This document shows, piece after piece, positions 62,845 to 64,000 of a stretch of DNA of 64,000 nucleotides (the first letter of the stretch is position 1; every line of letters starts with the position of its first letter). Source of the stretch: Erinaceus europaeus (lineage: Eukaryota; Chordata; Mammalia; Eulipotyphla; Erinaceidae); contig NC_080165.1 in NCBI RefSeq assembly GCF_950295315.1, positions 7,380,417-7,444,416 on the forward strand, read 5' to 3'. The position numbers and the translations under genes were made by a program. The notes below the pieces were generated by a model, which was not told the origin of the DNA, did not search any database, and saw only the letters and a program-made list of their open reading frames with translations.

Positions 62845-64000
62845 TTTCTTTTTTAATTTTATTTCATTTATAAAAAGGAAATGTTGGCAAAACCATAGGA
62901 TAAGAGGTTTTCTTATTTCAATTCCCATCACCAGAACTCCGTATCCCATCCCATCCCTTGATAGCTTTCCTATTCTTTAACCTTCTGGAAGTATGGATCC
63001 AAGGTCATTGTGGGATGCGGAAGGTAGAAGGTCTGGCTTCTGTAACTGCTTTCCTGCTGAACATGGGCATTGACAGGTCGATCCATACTCCCAGCCTATC
63101 TCTCTCTTTCCCTAGTAGGGTGGGGCTCTGGGGAATCTGAGCTCCAGGACACATGGTGGGGTTGTCTGCCCAGGGAAGTCTGATTGGCATCATGGTAGCA
63201 TCTGGAACCTGGTGGCTGAAAAGAGAGTGAACATACTAAAGCCAAACAAGTTGTTGACTAATAATGAACCTAAAGGCTGGAATAGTGCAGATGAAGAGCT
63301 GGGAGGGGGCCTCTGTTTGTAGATAGCTAGTAGGCATATTTTAGTTATATTCCAAAAGCCCTGTGGCTATACTAAGTTGTTTTTTTCCCTGAGCCTGAAA
63401 TCTGATATGCAGGTGGATCTAAGTTATTGTCTGGAGAGATGATGTCAAGGCTGGAAAAAGGACCAGAAATCTGAATCAGAGAAGAGAGTAGCTCCTAAAC
63501 ATGGGAAAAGTGTATAAATATTGTTGACTGTAAACCCCATTGATTTGACCTGATCTGGGGCCCATATTCAGCTTAGGAGCCTATGTGACCTCTGCATCCC
63601 TGGATCTGAGCTCACATTCTGTGGTCATGAGTAGGAACATTCCAAGCTGCCCCAATATCAGGACCCATCTTCCTCAGGTGGAGCATAGAGTATGTTGTCC
63701 AGCCTCCCTTCAGAAGATGGAACATTCTCTACCATTGTTGATCCAAGTTGAGGGTAATGGGGGCCCAAAAAGGAGTCTGTTTTGTTGTTCCTGATAGAGA
63801 TGACTGGTAACAATGGAGAGAGAGATTTATTAGAGGTCTAGGCCCATCATGTCTGTTTGGGAATCTCAGGACTCCCTGACTAGGGCCCCAGCTGATGGGG
63901 TGGCCTGATAGTGACTAAAGAGTCATCATTAAAGTCTGCCAGTCTCTTGCCCTTATTCAGCTTTTGCAGTCCTTGCTTTGATAAGGTTAGCTTTGGAGTG
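62845..64000 (-). mobile_element. L1 3'-end, runs off the window
   Basis: TTATAAAAAGGAAATGTTGG, the CCATCACCAGAACTCCGTA block and GGCTGAAAAGAGAGTGAACA, continuing through CTGAGCCTGAAATCTGATATG and TGGGAATCTCAGGACTCCCTG to the window end. This is the longest uninterrupted copy of this 3' UTR subfamily here. Confidence 0.85.

Overview
The window is mammalian nuclear DNA, AT-rich and dominated by retroelements. I recognise no host protein-coding exon and no functional RNA gene. The commonest repeats are tRNA-derived SINEs of two abundant types. Type A ends in an AC-rich tail (CAACAACAATAA...) and type B ends in CCAATAAATAAAGATAA. They resemble the ERI-type SINEs of hedgehogs, so I infer Erinaceidae (about 0.75). 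That rests on remembered repeat sequence, not on a search.

Layout. 1-5.2 kb: an antisense L1 ORF2 relic, then antisense L1 3' ends. 5.7-6.3 kb: a possible gammaretrovirus-type LTR. 7.5-11.5 kb: a SINE cluster. 13.08-14.61 kb: a twin-primed (inverted) L1 with a solo LTR nested inside it. 15.5-18 kb: SINEs with long CT and GATA arrays. 18.6-21.3 kb: three solo-LTR-like segments. 26.387-31.414 kb: a proviral betaretrovirus-like ERV on the minus strand (gag, protease and a broken RT-RNase H; no integrase or env). 33.9-35.3 kb: nested L1 3' ends. 35.613-38.247 kb: a second, compact LTR element on the plus strand with no recognisable gag or pol. 38.435-38.676 kb: a 3'-truncated 7SK RNA retropseudogene. 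43.3-44.2 kb and 52.9-54.6 kb: two more twin-primed L1s, the second carrying an ORF2 C-terminal fragment and inserted in a SINE. 55-64 kb: nested SINEs and L1 3' ends.

The observations I rate highest are these. (1) The ERV has nearly identical LTRs and a clean 6-bp target duplication, yet it lacks integrase and env and has a mutated RT active site, so it probably moved in trans. (2) The second LTR element is structurally complete (TSD, LTRs, PBS, PPT) but carries only a 165-codon ORF built from an internal duplication. (3) Three L1 insertions have 5' inversions. (4) A 72-bp insert of unknown origin has an A-tail and a 14-bp duplication. Many boundaries given without a target-site duplication are approximate, to within about 10-30 bp.
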